Source: Lachnospiraceae oral taxon 107 str. F0167
GTDB taxonomy: Bacteria > Bacillota > Clostridia > Lachnospirales > Lachnospiraceae
Assembly: GCA_000209465.1 (NCBI GenBank)
Contig: GL890584.1
Span: forward strand, 124,001-188,000
Length of the DNA stretch: 64,000 bases
Direction of reading: 5' to 3'
Below are positions 42,999-52,071 of this stretch, in pieces. Under the pieces are notes generated by a model. The model was not told where the DNA came from. It ran no database searches and worked only from the letters and a program-made list of their open reading frames with translations. Within the stretch, counting starts at the first letter, position 1; each line of letters starts with the position of its first letter. The translations under genes and the position numbers were made by a program.

Positions 42999-44865
42999 TT
43001 TTTATCTTCTCATATTTATCCAAAACTTTTTTTAATATGGAATCTGAATCTATCTCAAGCTTTTCTCTTAAAAGACTCACATCTCCATGCTCCACATATC
43101 CGTCAGGCAATGCAATATTAAGCACCTTTACATTGCTGTGATTTTCATGAATATATGCTTTTATTTTTTCACCCATGGAGCCGTTTAACACATTCTCCTC
43201 CATAGTAACGATAAATCCATGCTTTTCACATAATCTGTCCACCAAATCAAAATCTATAGGCTTAAAAAATCTGGCATTGGCAATGGATACATTTATTCTC
43301 TTATTCTTTAGCTTCTCCCTCAGATTTTTAGCGGTACTTACCATACTTCCTATAGCAAGAAGGGCTATGTCTCTTTCTTCAAACAGCATTTCACCCTTTC
43401 CAAACTCTATTTTGCTCTCAAACTCCTCCAAACAGTCATAGGCTATCCCTCTTGGATATCTTATAGCAATCGGTCCGTCAAAATTTATTGCAAATTCAAG
43501 GCAGACTTCCAACTCTTTGCCGTTTTTTGGTGCAAGCAAGGTCATATTCGGTATACATGTAAGGAAGGAAACATCAAATATTCCCTGATGAGTCTCCCCG
43601 TCTGCTCCTACAAGACCTGCTCTGTCTATTGCAAATACCACATGAAGATTTTGCAAACAGACATCATGCACTATCTGGTCAAAGCCCCTCTGTAAAAATG
43701 ATGAATAAACACATACCACAGGGGTAAGCCCCGCAGCGGAAAGTCCTGCCGCAGATGTGATGGCATGCTGCTCTGCAATGCCCACATCAAAAAATCTCTT
43801 CGGAAACTTATCTCTAAATTCCAAAAGACCGCATCCTTCCGGCATGGCGGCTGTGAGAGCCACTATATTTTTATTCTCAGCCGCAAGCTCCACTATTTTT
43901 TTTGAAAAAATATCGGTATATGTTGGCTTTTTACTTCCGGACTTTGCATCTCCGCTTGCAATATCAAATGCTCCTATTCCATGGAAGTTTTCAGGATGAT
44001 TTTCAGCCGGAGAATATCCCTTGCCTTTTTTTGTAAGTACATGTACAAGTACAGGTCCTTCAACCTTTTTTGCCTCATCAAATACCTTTAAAAGTGCAAA
44101 TATATTATGTCCGTCCACAGGTCCAAGATATGTTACTCCCATATTTTCAAACAGCATACCGGGAATTAAAATCTGCTTTATACCGTTTTTGGTCTGTCTG
44201 ATACTGTCTATCATAGGTTTGCCCATATATGGCAATTTCTCCAAAGAACTTACAACGGCTTTTTTCAGATTATTATAGCTGTCCGCTGTTCTTATATTAT
44301 TAAGATAGTCATTCATACCGCCCACATTTTTGGAGATGGACATTTCATTATCATTAAGCACCATTATAAAATTCTTTTTTATTCTAGCGGCATTGTTTAA
44401 AGCCTCATATGCCATGCCTCCTGTAAGTGCACCGTCACCTATTACCGAAATTATTCTGTAATTTTCTCCCCTTATATCTCTTCCAAATGCCATCCCAAGA
44501 CCTGCCGAAAGGCTTGTGGATGAATGTCCGGTATTAAAAACATCAAACTTTGACTCACTGGTTTTTGGAAATCCCGCCATACCTCCAAACTTTCTAAGAT
44601 TATCAAATGCATTTTTTCTTCCGCTTAGAATCTTATGTGTATATGACTGATGTCCCACATCCCAGATTATTTTATCCTTGGGTAAATCAAAGGATATATG
44701 CATAGCCATGGTGAGCTCCACGACTCCCAGATTACTTGCCAAATGTCCACCGGTTATACTTATTTTTTTAATAAGAAAATCTCTTATTTCCCTCGCTAAA
44801 ATTTCCAGTTCTTTTTTCTTTAATTTTTTTATATCACTTGGTTTTTCAATTTTTTCAAGTATCAT
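42988..44865 (-). CDS. dxs: 1-deoxy-D-xylulose-5-phosphate synthase
   Basis: A 625-residue thiamine diphosphate enzyme, entry to the MEP route. DVGHQSYTHKILSGRK near 70, the ThDP motif GDGALTGGMAYEALNNAARI near 143, DGHNIFALLKVFDEAKK near 252 and IAEQHAITSAAGLSAAGL near 366 are canonical. No strong ribosome site precedes the ATG, which lies eight bases past the ispA-type gene stop. Confidence 0.97.
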   Translation of the reverse strand: MILEKIEKPSDIKKLKKKELEILAREIRDFLIKKISITGGHLASNLGVVELTMAMHISFDLPKDKIIWDVGHQSYTHKILSGRKNAFDNLRKFGGMAGFPKTSESKFDVFNTGHSSTSLSAGLGMAFGRDIRGENYRIISVIGDGALTGGMAYEALNNAARIKKNFIMVLNDNEMSISKNVGGMNDYLNNIRTADSYNNLKKAVVSSLEKLPYMGKPMIDSIRQTKNGIKQILIPGMLFENMGVTYLGPVDGHNIFALLKVFDEAKKVEGPVLVHVLTKKGKGYSPAENHPENFHGIGAFDIASGDAKSGSKKPTYTDIFSKKIVELAAENKNIVALTAAMPEGCGLLEFRDKFPKRFFDVGIAEQHAITSAAGLSAAGLTPVVCVYSSFLQRGFDQIVHDVCLQNLHVVFAIDRAGLVGADGETHQGIFDVSFLTCIPNMTLLAPKNGKELEVCLEFAINFDGPIAIRYPRGIAYDCLEEFESKIEFGKGEMLFEERDIALLAIGSMVSTAKNLREKLKNKRINVSIANARFFKPIDFDLVDRLCEKHGFIVTMEENVLNGSMGEKIKAYIHENHSNVKVLNIALPDGYVEHGDVSLLREKLEIDSDSILKKVLDKYEKIKNER

Positions 44866-44873
44866 ATTTGTTT

Positions 44874-45767
44874 TTATGAAGTTCTATTTACCATCATATC
44901 AATGATTTCAAAAATAGAGTCCATATCTCCTCTTACTTCCTTCAAGCATTTCTTGGCATCACTGCTGAGTGTTTCCACCCTTTTTAAGCTTTCATTGATA
45001 CCGACTATATTTACATATGTTGTTTTTTCATTCTTTTCATCAGAATGTGTAGGCTTTCCAAGTTCCTTCTCATCCGCCACTATATCCAGATAATCATCTC
45101 TTATCTGAAAAGCTTCTCCTATATAACTCCCCGCCTTTTTGAGCAATCGGGTTTCTTTATCATTTGCACCTGCAAGTATTCCTCCTATAACAAATGAAGC
45201 CTGTAATAATGCACCTGTTTTTAGTTCATAGGTATATCTTAATACATCTTCACTCATTCTCTTACCGCAATACTCCACATCCACGCATTGACCTCCAATC
45301 ATTCCTAGCGCTCCTGTGGCATTTGCCAAAGTATATAATGCTTTTGACATTCTCTTTAGTATATTTATATCGTCCACATCCTGCATCTTTTTTGATATTA
45401 TCTCAAATGCCTGAACGCAGAGCATATCACCTGCAAGTATTGCCATATCCTCTCCATAACTTACCCATGTGGTAGGCTTTCCTCTTCTGAGTCTGTCATT
45501 GTCCATAGCCGGCAAATCATCATGAATAAGTGAAAAGGTATGTATCATTTCTATTGCAGCCAAAAAAGGGGCTATTATTTCTTCACGGTATTCTTCACCC
45601 GCAACCGCCCTGTAAATCTCAAACATTATAAGCGGTCTGAGTCTTTTTCCTCCGTTTTTTATGGCTTCATTTGATGCTGTTATAACTTTTTTATTCAATC
45701 CGTCCTCAGCATAAAAAAAGGATTCTATTATACTGTCGATTTTTTTTATCTTTTCTTTATTCATCAT
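44874..45767 (-). CDS. ispA: Short-chain polyprenyl (farnesyl/geranylgeranyl) diphosphate synthase
   Basis: A 297-residue isoprenyl transferase. The first aspartate-rich motif LIHDDLPAMDNDRLRRGKPT is near 82; the second QIRDDYLDI near 221. GGKRLRPL near 38 binds the allylic substrate. Chain length set by the residues before the first motif cannot be judged with certainty. It follows xseB with overlapping ends. Confidence 0.96.
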   Translation of the reverse strand: MMNKEKIKKIDSIIESFFYAEDGLNKKVITASNEAIKNGGKRLRPLIMFEIYRAVAGEEYREEIIAPFLAAIEMIHTFSLIHDDLPAMDNDRLRRGKPTTWVSYGEDMAILAGDMLCVQAFEIISKKMQDVDDINILKRMSKALYTLANATGALGMIGGQCVDVEYCGKRMSEDVLRYTYELKTGALLQASFVIGGILAGANDKETRLLKKAGSYIGEAFQIRDDYLDIVADEKELGKPTHSDEKNEKTTYVNIVGINESLKRVETLSSDAKKCLKEVRGDMDSIFEIIDMMVNRTS

Positions 45768-45966
45768 CCGCTCCCGATAATATTTCCATCTGTCTTTCTA
45801 CATGGGCAATACCTTCGCTTGCCTGTTTTACAAGCTTTATGCCCTCTTCGTATAGTACAAAAGCCTCTTCCAATGTAGTATTCGGCTCCTCAAGTTTTGC
45901 TATAACGCTTTCGATGCTTGCCAGATTCTCTTCTATTCCCGGCTTTTTTTCCTGTTTTTTCGGCAT
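45757..45966 (-). CDS. xseB: Exodeoxyribonuclease VII small subunit
   Basis: A 69-residue XseB with the family core ENLASIESVIAKLEEPNTTLEEAFVLYEEGIKLVK, forming a helical hairpin that binds the large subunit. GGGGAG precedes the ATG; the xseA stop is 13 bases upstream. Confidence 0.95.
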   Translation of the reverse strand: MPKKQEKKPGIEENLASIESVIAKLEEPNTTLEEAFVLYEEGIKLVKQASEGIAHVERQMEILSGADDE

Positions 45967-45979
45967 ATTTCTCCCCCTA

Positions 45980-47158
45980 TTATAAAACCTTTGCCCTTAG
46001 CTTTCCATCAGAAAAAAATATATTTATTTCCTCATCAGGCTTTAAGGTTTTTGCACTTAATACCTTCTTATTATTCTCATCACTTATATATGCATATCCG
46101 CCCGATAATCTTTTTAAAGGCGAAGAGCTCTCAAGCCTTTTAGCCAGATTTTCAAGTGATATCTTTTTGTTTTCCAAAGTATTCCTAAAGCTATTTTGCA
46201 ATATTTTTGAAAAGTTTTCCAGTCTTTGTTTTTGCTCTCTAAGTCGTATCTGCGGGCTTAATGTATTTAATCTTATAAGCAGCATATCCAAATCTCTTTT
46301 GGCATAGTCTATCTTTCTCTCCACAGATTCGCTCAATTTCCTTTTGTAATAATCCAAAGTATACATATAATCATCATATATAAAATTGGCTATTTCAGCA
46401 GCCGCACTTGGAGTAGGGGCTCTTAAATCAGCCACAAAATCAGCTATTGTAAAATCCGTCTCATGCCCGACTGCACTTATTATAGGGGTTTTTGCATTAA
46501 AAATAGTATTTGCAAGTTCCTCATCATTAAAACAATACAGATCTTCTATGGAGCCTCCGCCTCTTCCCACTATTAAAACATCAAGATTCATTTTATCAAG
46601 CTTTTTTATAGCTGAAATAATGCTTTTTGGCGCCATCTCTCCCTGTACAAGGCATGGGGCAAGAACTATCCTGACATAGGGATTTCTTCTGTAACTTACA
46701 TTTTGTATATCATTTATTACCGCTCCCGTTTGTGCCGTCGCCACTCCGATACTTTGAACAAATCTCGGTATTTCTCTTTTATAGCTTTGATTAAACATAC
46801 CCATATCTTCAAGTTTTTCTTTTAACTGAAGATACTTTTCATATAAATCACCCTTGCCAGCTTCCTCTATTTTACTCGCATACAGCTGGTACTTTCCTTC
46901 TTTTTCATAGCAGGAAATATTGCCGGTAACAATGACCTTTTGCCCTCTTTTCATATCAAAAGAGAGACCTCCTCTCTGACTGGCAAACATCACCGCAGAT
47001 AAGGTCCCTCCTTCATCCTTTATGGTAAAATATATATGATTTGAGTTTGCATAGGTGCAATTACTTACTTCTCCCTCTACTGATATCTTATTTAGCACAA
47101 AGTCCTGCATAAACATATTTTTTATATATGCATTTACTTTGGACACAGAATAAACCAT
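45980..47158 (-). CDS. xseA: Exodeoxyribonuclease VII large subunit
   Basis: A 392-residue single-strand exonuclease subunit. An OB fold (1-100, VSEVNAYIKN-type start through EGKYQLYASKIEEAG) leads to the catalytic region with RGGGSIEDLYCFNDEELA near 200 and SAVGHETDFTIADFVADLRAPTPSAAAE near 228, then a coiled-coil and SPLKRLSGGYAYI. GAGGAG precedes the ATG. Coupled to xseB. Confidence 0.96.
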   Translation of the reverse strand: MVYSVSKVNAYIKNMFMQDFVLNKISVEGEVSNCTYANSNHIYFTIKDEGGTLSAVMFASQRGGLSFDMKRGQKVIVTGNISCYEKEGKYQLYASKIEEAGKGDLYEKYLQLKEKLEDMGMFNQSYKREIPRFVQSIGVATAQTGAVINDIQNVSYRRNPYVRIVLAPCLVQGEMAPKSIISAIKKLDKMNLDVLIVGRGGGSIEDLYCFNDEELANTIFNAKTPIISAVGHETDFTIADFVADLRAPTPSAAAEIANFIYDDYMYTLDYYKRKLSESVERKIDYAKRDLDMLLIRLNTLSPQIRLREQKQRLENFSKILQNSFRNTLENKKISLENLAKRLESSSPLKRLSGGYAYISDENNKKVLSAKTLKPDEEINIFFSDGKLRAKVL

Positions 47159-47164
47159 ATCACA

Positions 47165-47605
47165 TTACTCCTCTATGCCGACCTTTGACAATATGGCATT
47201 TACAAATGAATAAGACTCATCTCTGCCATATGCTTTTGCCAGTTCTACAGCCTCATTTATAGCTACACTTACAGGTATATCGTCATCATATTTCATCTCA
47301 GCTATAGCAAGCCTTAGAATATTTCTTTCCACTCTTCCTATTCTCTCAAGCTTCCAACCCTGTGAGAGTTCGCTGATTATTTTATCTATTTCGGATTTAT
47401 TATCCATTACCAGCATTGCTTTTGACTTTATATATTCTATATCTCCATCACTGAAATTTGCATCATGAATCAGTTCATCATCTTCATCCTCTAAAGACGG
47501 CGATTCAAAATAATTATCTGTTTGAACTTTGATTTCTTCATCAGCATAAAAATCCAAGCCTAATAATATTTTAAAACAATGTTCCCTTAGCAAATGCCTT
47601 GTCAT
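47165..47605 (-). CDS. nusB: Transcription antitermination factor NusB
   Basis: A 146-residue helical antitermination protein for rRNA operons. MTRHLLREHCFKILLGLDFY start, then an acidic insertion EDEDELI, and the conserved VERNILRLAIAEMKYDDDIPVSVAINEAVELAKAYG and SFVNAILSKV at the end. The ATG at 47605 is used (GGAGG at proper distance). It leads the block that runs to recN, with its own promoter. Confidence 0.95.
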   Translation of the reverse strand: MTRHLLREHCFKILLGLDFYADEEIKVQTDNYFESPSLEDEDDELIHDANFSDGDIEYIKSKAMLVMDNKSEIDKIISELSQGWKLERIGRVERNILRLAIAEMKYDDDIPVSVAINEAVELAKAYGRDESYSFVNAILSKVGIEE

Positions 47606-47639
47606 ATAATCCTCCATATTGTTTACATATAATCACATA

Positions 47640-47668
47640 ATTATAGCTTATAGAAGGTCTAAAAGCAA
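47640..47668 (-). promoter_or_regulatory. Promoter of the nusB-recN block
   Basis: On the minus strand TTGCTT (47663-47668), a 17-bp spacer and a perfect TATAAT (47640-47645), 35 bases before the nusB ATG. Confidence 0.7.
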
Positions 47669-47719
47669 GAAGTACGCCCCCTTTATTAAAGGCGAACTCT
47701 AAATAGCTGCATCTGTATA

Positions 47720-47748
47720 TTTACCTTATACGGTATAACATATATAAT
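47720..47748 (+). promoter_or_regulatory. Promoter of the mgtC-like gene
   Basis: TTTACC (47720-47725), a 17-bp spacer and TATAAT (47743-47748) lie about 29 bases before the start. Confidence 0.65.
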
Positions 47749-47776
47749 AGGCACATAAATATTTTAAGGAGTGTGT

Positions 47777-48451
47777 ATGTTTAGAGAATTAAACTTTTAC
47801 TCTATGATACTTCGCATTATACTGTCTTTATTCATAGGAGGAATACTGGGATTTGACCGTGAAAGGAAAAACAGACCTGCCGGTTTTAGAACCTATATTT
47901 TGGTTTGCCTCGGTTCCACAATTGTTATGATGACAAACCAATATGTGTATCAAATGTTTGACAGCGGAGATCCTACAAGGCTTGGGGCACAGGTCGTAAG
48001 CGGTGTGGGATTTTTGGGTGCCGGAACAATAATCCTTACAGGGCGCAACCAGGTGAAAGGAATTACCACAGCAGCCGGTATATGGGCAGCAGCCTGTTGC
48101 GGTCTGACTATAGGTATAGGATTTTATGAATGTGCAATAGCAGGCGGTATAGCCATATTTGCCGTTATGGCATTACTGCAAAAACTTGAGGGACTTTTGC
48201 GAAAAAACTCCACCACTGTTGAGTTATACTTAGAATATGATAATAAAATGCCCTTCAGTGATTTTTTAAATCATATAAGGCAAAATGATCTGGATATAGT
48301 TTCACTTGAATTTTCAAAAAATTTTATAGTACCCGATAATTACGGTGCTGTCACATTAACAATAAGCGGTAAAACAAAGGACAGCCATGATATTATATTA
48401 AATCTTGTTAAAAATGCCCCGGGAATCATATTTTTTATGGAATTGTATTGA
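47777..48451 (+). CDS. MgtC/SapB-family membrane protein
   Basis: A 224-residue membrane protein. Four to five N-terminal helices carry the family marks GGILGFDRERKNRPAGFRTYILVCLGS near 20-46, and GAQVVSGVGFLGAGTIILTGRNQVKGITTAAGIWAAA near 70-105; a soluble C-terminal ferredoxin-like domain (about 150-224) follows. MgtC proteins act in magnesium-limited growth or modulate ATP synthase; the target here is unknown. The ATG at 47777 with AAGGAG is preferred over an upstream GTG. Confidence 0.93.
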   Translation: MFRELNFYSMILRIILSLFIGGILGFDRERKNRPAGFRTYILVCLGSTIVMMTNQYVYQMFDSGDPTRLGAQVVSGVGFLGAGTIILTGRNQVKGITTAAGIWAAACCGLTIGIGFYECAIAGGIAIFAVMALLQKLEGLLRKNSTTVELYLEYDNKMPFSDFLNHIRQNDLDIVSLEFSKNFIVPDNYGAVTLTISGKTKDSHDIILNLVKNAPGIIFFMELY

Positions 48452-48509
48452 TATATTTTTCAAAATTAAGAAATACTTAAAAGATTCCTGTATTTTCTCA
48501 AAATATGTA

Positions 48510-48538
48510 TTGAAATGATATTTTTAAATAGATATAAT
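48510..48538 (+). promoter_or_regulatory. Sigma-A promoter of the wall-binding lipoprotein
   Basis: TTGAAA (48510-48515), a 17-bp spacer and a perfect TATAAT (48533-48538), about 31 bases before the ATG. Confidence 0.8.
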
Positions 48539-48569
48539 ACATATTAGAGTATATTTGTTTTGGAGGATT

Positions 48570-49565
48570 ATGAGAAGTATTGTACCATTTTTATTTCTAT
48601 CAGTTTTTATTGGTAGTAGTTTTTTAGTAACCGGATGTAGTAACAATCAGTCTTCATCTATTGAAAATAGTTTTACCGCTGCCGACAACGCAGGAAAGAC
48701 CGGATTTATCAGAGAATTGCGCAGTTCTACGGATATCGGTGATGTATATAGCGGTTCCGGCATTGATTTACAAAATGGTTTTGATGTGGATTCCATTCAG
48801 AAAAAAATGACCGAGCTTGCACTTGCAAATTCAGGTGTTGATTCTGAGGATAAACTGGAGAAACATCTTATAGTGACTCCAACCAATATGGATGTGCAAC
48901 TGTCACTTAATCCTTCTATTGAAGCCATATTTTTGGAGGGCGGTATATATACAAATGTCAGTCAGATTGCTGTCTGGACATCTGAAAATACCGAGATTGC
49001 AGATGTTGTACAGGGTGTAATAAGCCCTAAAAAAGCAGGTGAAACCAATATTTCAGTATCATATATGGATATAAATAAATCCGTTCATGTAACTGTTGTA
49101 GAAAAGACCAATTGGGAGGAAAAGGACGGCACCTGGTATTATTCCGATGCCAATGGCAGAAAAACAACAGGCTGGAAAGTAATAGACGGTTCCTGGTATT
49201 ATCTTAGCAATAACGGCTCCATGCTTACCGGATGGCAAAAAATAAAGGATGATTATTATTATCTTCATTCCACCGGAACAATGGCACAGGGAGAATGGGT
49301 GCAGGATAAGGATAATGGCAAATGGTATTATTTTAATTATGACGGTAAGATGTCCAAGCACAAATGGATAAAGGACGGTACCAATGCATACTATGTTCAT
49401 TCCGACGGCTCAATGGCAACCAATGAATGGGTACCTAAGGGTGAGGATGAATGGTATTATTTGCTTTTGGACGGTAAGATGGCAAGAGACCGCTCCATTG
49501 ATATAATGGGAGTAAGTTATCAGTTTGATAAAGAAGGCAAATGCCTGAATCCTGACGGAAATTAA
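48570..49565 (+). CDS. Lipoprotein with choline-binding-like wall repeats
   Basis: A 331-residue lipoprotein: signal with lipobox LVTGC (Cys23), a variable segment to about 115, a Big-2-like Ig domain (about 118-177, NVSQIAVWTSENTEIADVVQGVISPKKAGETNISVSY), then five aromatic wall-binding repeats (GTWYYSDANGRKTTGW, GSWYYLSNNGSMLTGW, NGKWYYFNYDGKMSKH and so on). Both a lipid anchor and wall-binding repeats are present, an uncommon pairing, so the protein may bridge membrane and wall. GGAGG is only three bases from the ATG. The same repeat type ends the protein at 917-3142. Confidence 0.88.
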   Translation: MRSIVPFLFLSVFIGSSFLVTGCSNNQSSSIENSFTAADNAGKTGFIRELRSSTDIGDVYSGSGIDLQNGFDVDSIQKKMTELALANSGVDSEDKLEKHLIVTPTNMDVQLSLNPSIEAIFLEGGIYTNVSQIAVWTSENTEIADVVQGVISPKKAGETNISVSYMDINKSVHVTVVEKTNWEEKDGTWYYSDANGRKTTGWKVIDGSWYYLSNNGSMLTGWQKIKDDYYYLHSTGTMAQGEWVQDKDNGKWYYFNYDGKMSKHKWIKDGTNAYYVHSDGSMATNEWVPKGEDEWYYLLLDGKMARDRSIDIMGVSYQFDKEGKCLNPDGN

Positions 49566-49580
49566 ATAAATTAAATACAT

Positions 49581-49614
49581 AAAAGCGAAGCCTTAGATAC
49601 GAAGCTTCGCTTTT
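49581..49614. terminator. Bidirectional terminator between the lipoprotein and maf
   Basis: AAAAGCGAAGC and GCTTCGCTTTT arms form a perfect stem; it is flanked by A-rich and T-rich runs on both strands, so it can stop transcripts from the plus-strand lipoprotein and the minus-strand maf. Confidence 0.9.
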
Positions 49615-49672
49615 ATTATTTTATCTTTTCACAACTTTTGCTAAAATCGGAGTCTACTACCCGGGGAATAAA

Positions 49673-50254
49673 TTATACTATTCCCCTTAAGTGTTCTCTA
49701 TAGAGCCTGCCTATGGGCAGCCCCATTACATTATAGTAATCGCCTTCTATTCCCACAATATATCTTGAAAAATATCCCTGTATCCCATAGGCACCTGCCT
49801 TATCATAAGGTTCTTTTTTAGATAAATAATCTTCTATCTCTTCTTTTGATAATTTTGCCACTTCCACAAGGGTGTCCTCTACAAAACTCTCATATTTTCC
49901 TTTTATGGAATTATATACACATACAGCTGTATACACCCTGTGTTTTCTGCCCGATATGGCTTCAAGCATCCTCTTTGCATCAGACCTGTCCTTAGGTTTC
50001 CCAAGTATTTTCCCCTCAAATGCTACAATCGTATCGGCAGATATTATAATATAATTTTTATATATTGACTCAGCCTTTTTTACAATATCCTCCGCCTTTT
50101 GTATCGCCTGCTTTTTGCAGGCTTCTTTCGGATCATCACTGTCTATATCCGTCTCTTTATCGGAGACCATTATCTCAAAGTCTAAGCCTATCTGCTCCAA
50201 TAATTCTTTTCTTCTTGGTGATGCCGAGGCAAGAATTATCTTTGTTTCCATCAT
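49673..50254 (-). CDS. maf: Maf-family nucleotide pyrophosphatase
   Basis: A 193-residue dTTP/UTP pyrophosphatase. The start IILASASPRRKELLEQIG is canonical, with SADTIVAFEGKILGKPKDRSDAKRMLEAISGRKHRVYTAVCV following and YDKAGAYGIQG near 150. It overlaps the flotillin-like stop (ATGA). Confidence 0.96.
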   Translation of the reverse strand: MMETKIILASASPRRKELLEQIGLDFEIMVSDKETDIDSDDPKEACKKQAIQKAEDIVKKAESIYKNYIIISADTIVAFEGKILGKPKDRSDAKRMLEAISGRKHRVYTAVCVYNSIKGKYESFVEDTLVEVAKLSKEEIEDYLSKKEPYDKAGAYGIQGYFSRYIVGIEGDYYNVMGLPIGRLYREHLRGIV

Positions 50255-51948
50255 TCATCCTTATCCTTATTATCTTTTGTATTGTCAATCAGATCTTCCT
50301 TATAGGTAATCTCTTTTGTGTTTTGATCTGTTTTTACAACTTTTTTTGCATTATGAGCTGACGATGTGACTTCTTTTATATCTTGATTAGGCGATACAAC
50401 CTCTTTTGTATCTTTGTCGGACACTACAGCTTTTTCAACATTTTTGTCTTCCGGTTTTTCAGTCACATTCTTTACCTGTACATTTGATAATATATCGGAA
50501 AGTCCTGAAATATTTACATTCTTATTTACCTTTGCATCATAGCTCTCGGCTCTTACTATTTCGGTTAAATCTATACCTGTTACCTCTTTTACAGACTCAA
50601 AGGTTTTCTTCATCATAAGAGGAACATTATCCGCTACATTTGATAAACCGCTGTTATCCGAGCCTCCGCCCACTATAGTAATCTTATCAATCTGCTTTAG
50701 CGGTTCAGCCACCTTACCTGCAATTTCAGGTAATACCTTTATGATCATTTCCACCATTGCGGCACGGTTATACTTATTATAAGCCTCGGCTTTTTTCTCC
50801 ATAGCCTCCGCCTCGGCAAGTCCTCTTGCTTTTGCAGCCTCAGCCTCAGCCTTACCCTTTAGTGCTATACCGTTGGCTTCAGCTTCATATTTTGCACGAA
50901 TACCTGCAGCTTCCTGTTCGGCAGCATAGCGTGTAGCCTCAGCCTCTCTCTGCCTTTTTATAAGATCCGCCGTAGCTCTTTGCTCGGTAGCATATTTTTC
51001 AGCATCAGCCTGCTTATTTACCTCAGCTTCAAGCTGTCTTTGCTTTATGGAAATCTCTCTTTCCTTAAGCTCCGACTCTCTCTCCGCTCTGGCTATCTGT
51101 GCATTGATGGTCTCAGTCTGAATTTTCTTCTCCTGTTGCTGCTTTTGAATCTCATAAGCCGCATCAGCCTCAGCTTTTGCAGTATCGGTCTGCACTTTAA
51201 GCTCCGCCTTTTTTATCTCCAGATCTGTAAGTCTTTGTGCAATTTCCGTTTCTGCTGCAACTCTTGCGGCATTTGCCTCTTTTTTAGCAGACGCATCCGC
51301 TATCTGAACATCTCTTTCAGCCTGTGCTTTGGCAATGGATGCACATTTTTGAATCTGAGACATATTGTCCTGACCTAATGCCAGTATAAGATCCTTCTCA
51401 TCCTTTATCTTTTGTATATTACATGAGATGATCTCAATACCCAAAGCTGCCATATCATTCTGTGCCTTTTCCTGCACCTGATCTCCGAATGCTTTTCTGT
51501 TGGTACACAGATCCTGAAGCTTTACGGTACCTATAATCTCACGCATATTTCCCTGCAGGGAATCTGTAAGTGCAGTCACTATCTGTCCTTCCTTCATATT
51601 AAGGAAGTTTCTTTGTGCCAATGCTATACCGTCTTTGTCGGTTTTTATCCTTACCTTTGCTATAGCGTCAATATCAACACCGATATAGTCATTGGTAGGA
51701 ATATAACCGTTTGTCTTTATATCTACGGATATCTGCTTTACTATAAGCACATCCACTCTCTCCAAAAACGGAATCCTTATACCTGCCTGTCCGATAAGCA
51801 CTCTGGGCTTTCTAAAACCTGATATAATAATAGCCTTATCCGGTGGAGATTTTATATAACCAAGCACCATTATTAAAAGAATAAGTAAAATAACCACTGC
51901 AACGGCAACCACCGTTGACAACTCAAAACTATCAAGTACAAAATCCAT
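50251..51948 (-). CDS. SPFH/flotillin-like membrane scaffold with a repetitive tail
   Basis: A 565-residue protein: one membrane helix (about 12-33), an SPFH domain (about 40-190, KAIIISGFRKPRVLIGQAGIRIPFLERVD), a long Ala/Glu/Lys/Gln coiled coil (about 195-400) and a flotillin-type C-terminal patch (MVEMIIKVLPEIAGKVAEPLKQIDKITIVGGG). The last 90 residues form a hydrophilic tail of related TKEV/TKEI units spaced about 14 residues. Flotillins organise membrane domains. Normal flotillins lack this tail. It shares a transcript with maf; the usual NfeD partner is absent. Confidence 0.92.
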   Translation of the reverse strand: MDFVLDSFELSTVVAVAVVILLILLIMVLGYIKSPPDKAIIISGFRKPRVLIGQAGIRIPFLERVDVLIVKQISVDIKTNGYIPTNDYIGVDIDAIAKVRIKTDKDGIALAQRNFLNMKEGQIVTALTDSLQGNMREIIGTVKLQDLCTNRKAFGDQVQEKAQNDMAALGIEIISCNIQKIKDEKDLILALGQDNMSQIQKCASIAKAQAERDVQIADASAKKEANAARVAAETEIAQRLTDLEIKKAELKVQTDTAKAEADAAYEIQKQQQEKKIQTETINAQIARAERESELKEREISIKQRQLEAEVNKQADAEKYATEQRATADLIKRQREAEATRYAAEQEAAGIRAKYEAEANGIALKGKAEAEAAKARGLAEAEAMEKKAEAYNKYNRAAMVEMIIKVLPEIAGKVAEPLKQIDKITIVGGGSDNSGLSNVADNVPLMMKKTFESVKEVTGIDLTEIVRAESYDAKVNKNVNISGLSDILSNVQVKNVTEKPEDKNVEKAVVSDKDTKEVVSPNQDIKEVTSSAHNAKKVVKTDQNTKEITYKEDLIDNTKDNKDKDE

Positions 51949-52071
51949 ACTATACCCAAACTTCCTTTCTTTTAAGTTTACAGGAAAATATCCTAATTAC
52001 ATTATATACCACTTTTATATATTGATATAGTAGAAAAATATGTTATTTTTTTATGCAAAATGCTGATTATT

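Noticed and set aside
47671-47697. Small stem with arms CGCC and GGCG between nusB and mgtC
   Set aside because: Arms are short, no U-run follows, and it lies between divergent promoters where no terminator is expected.
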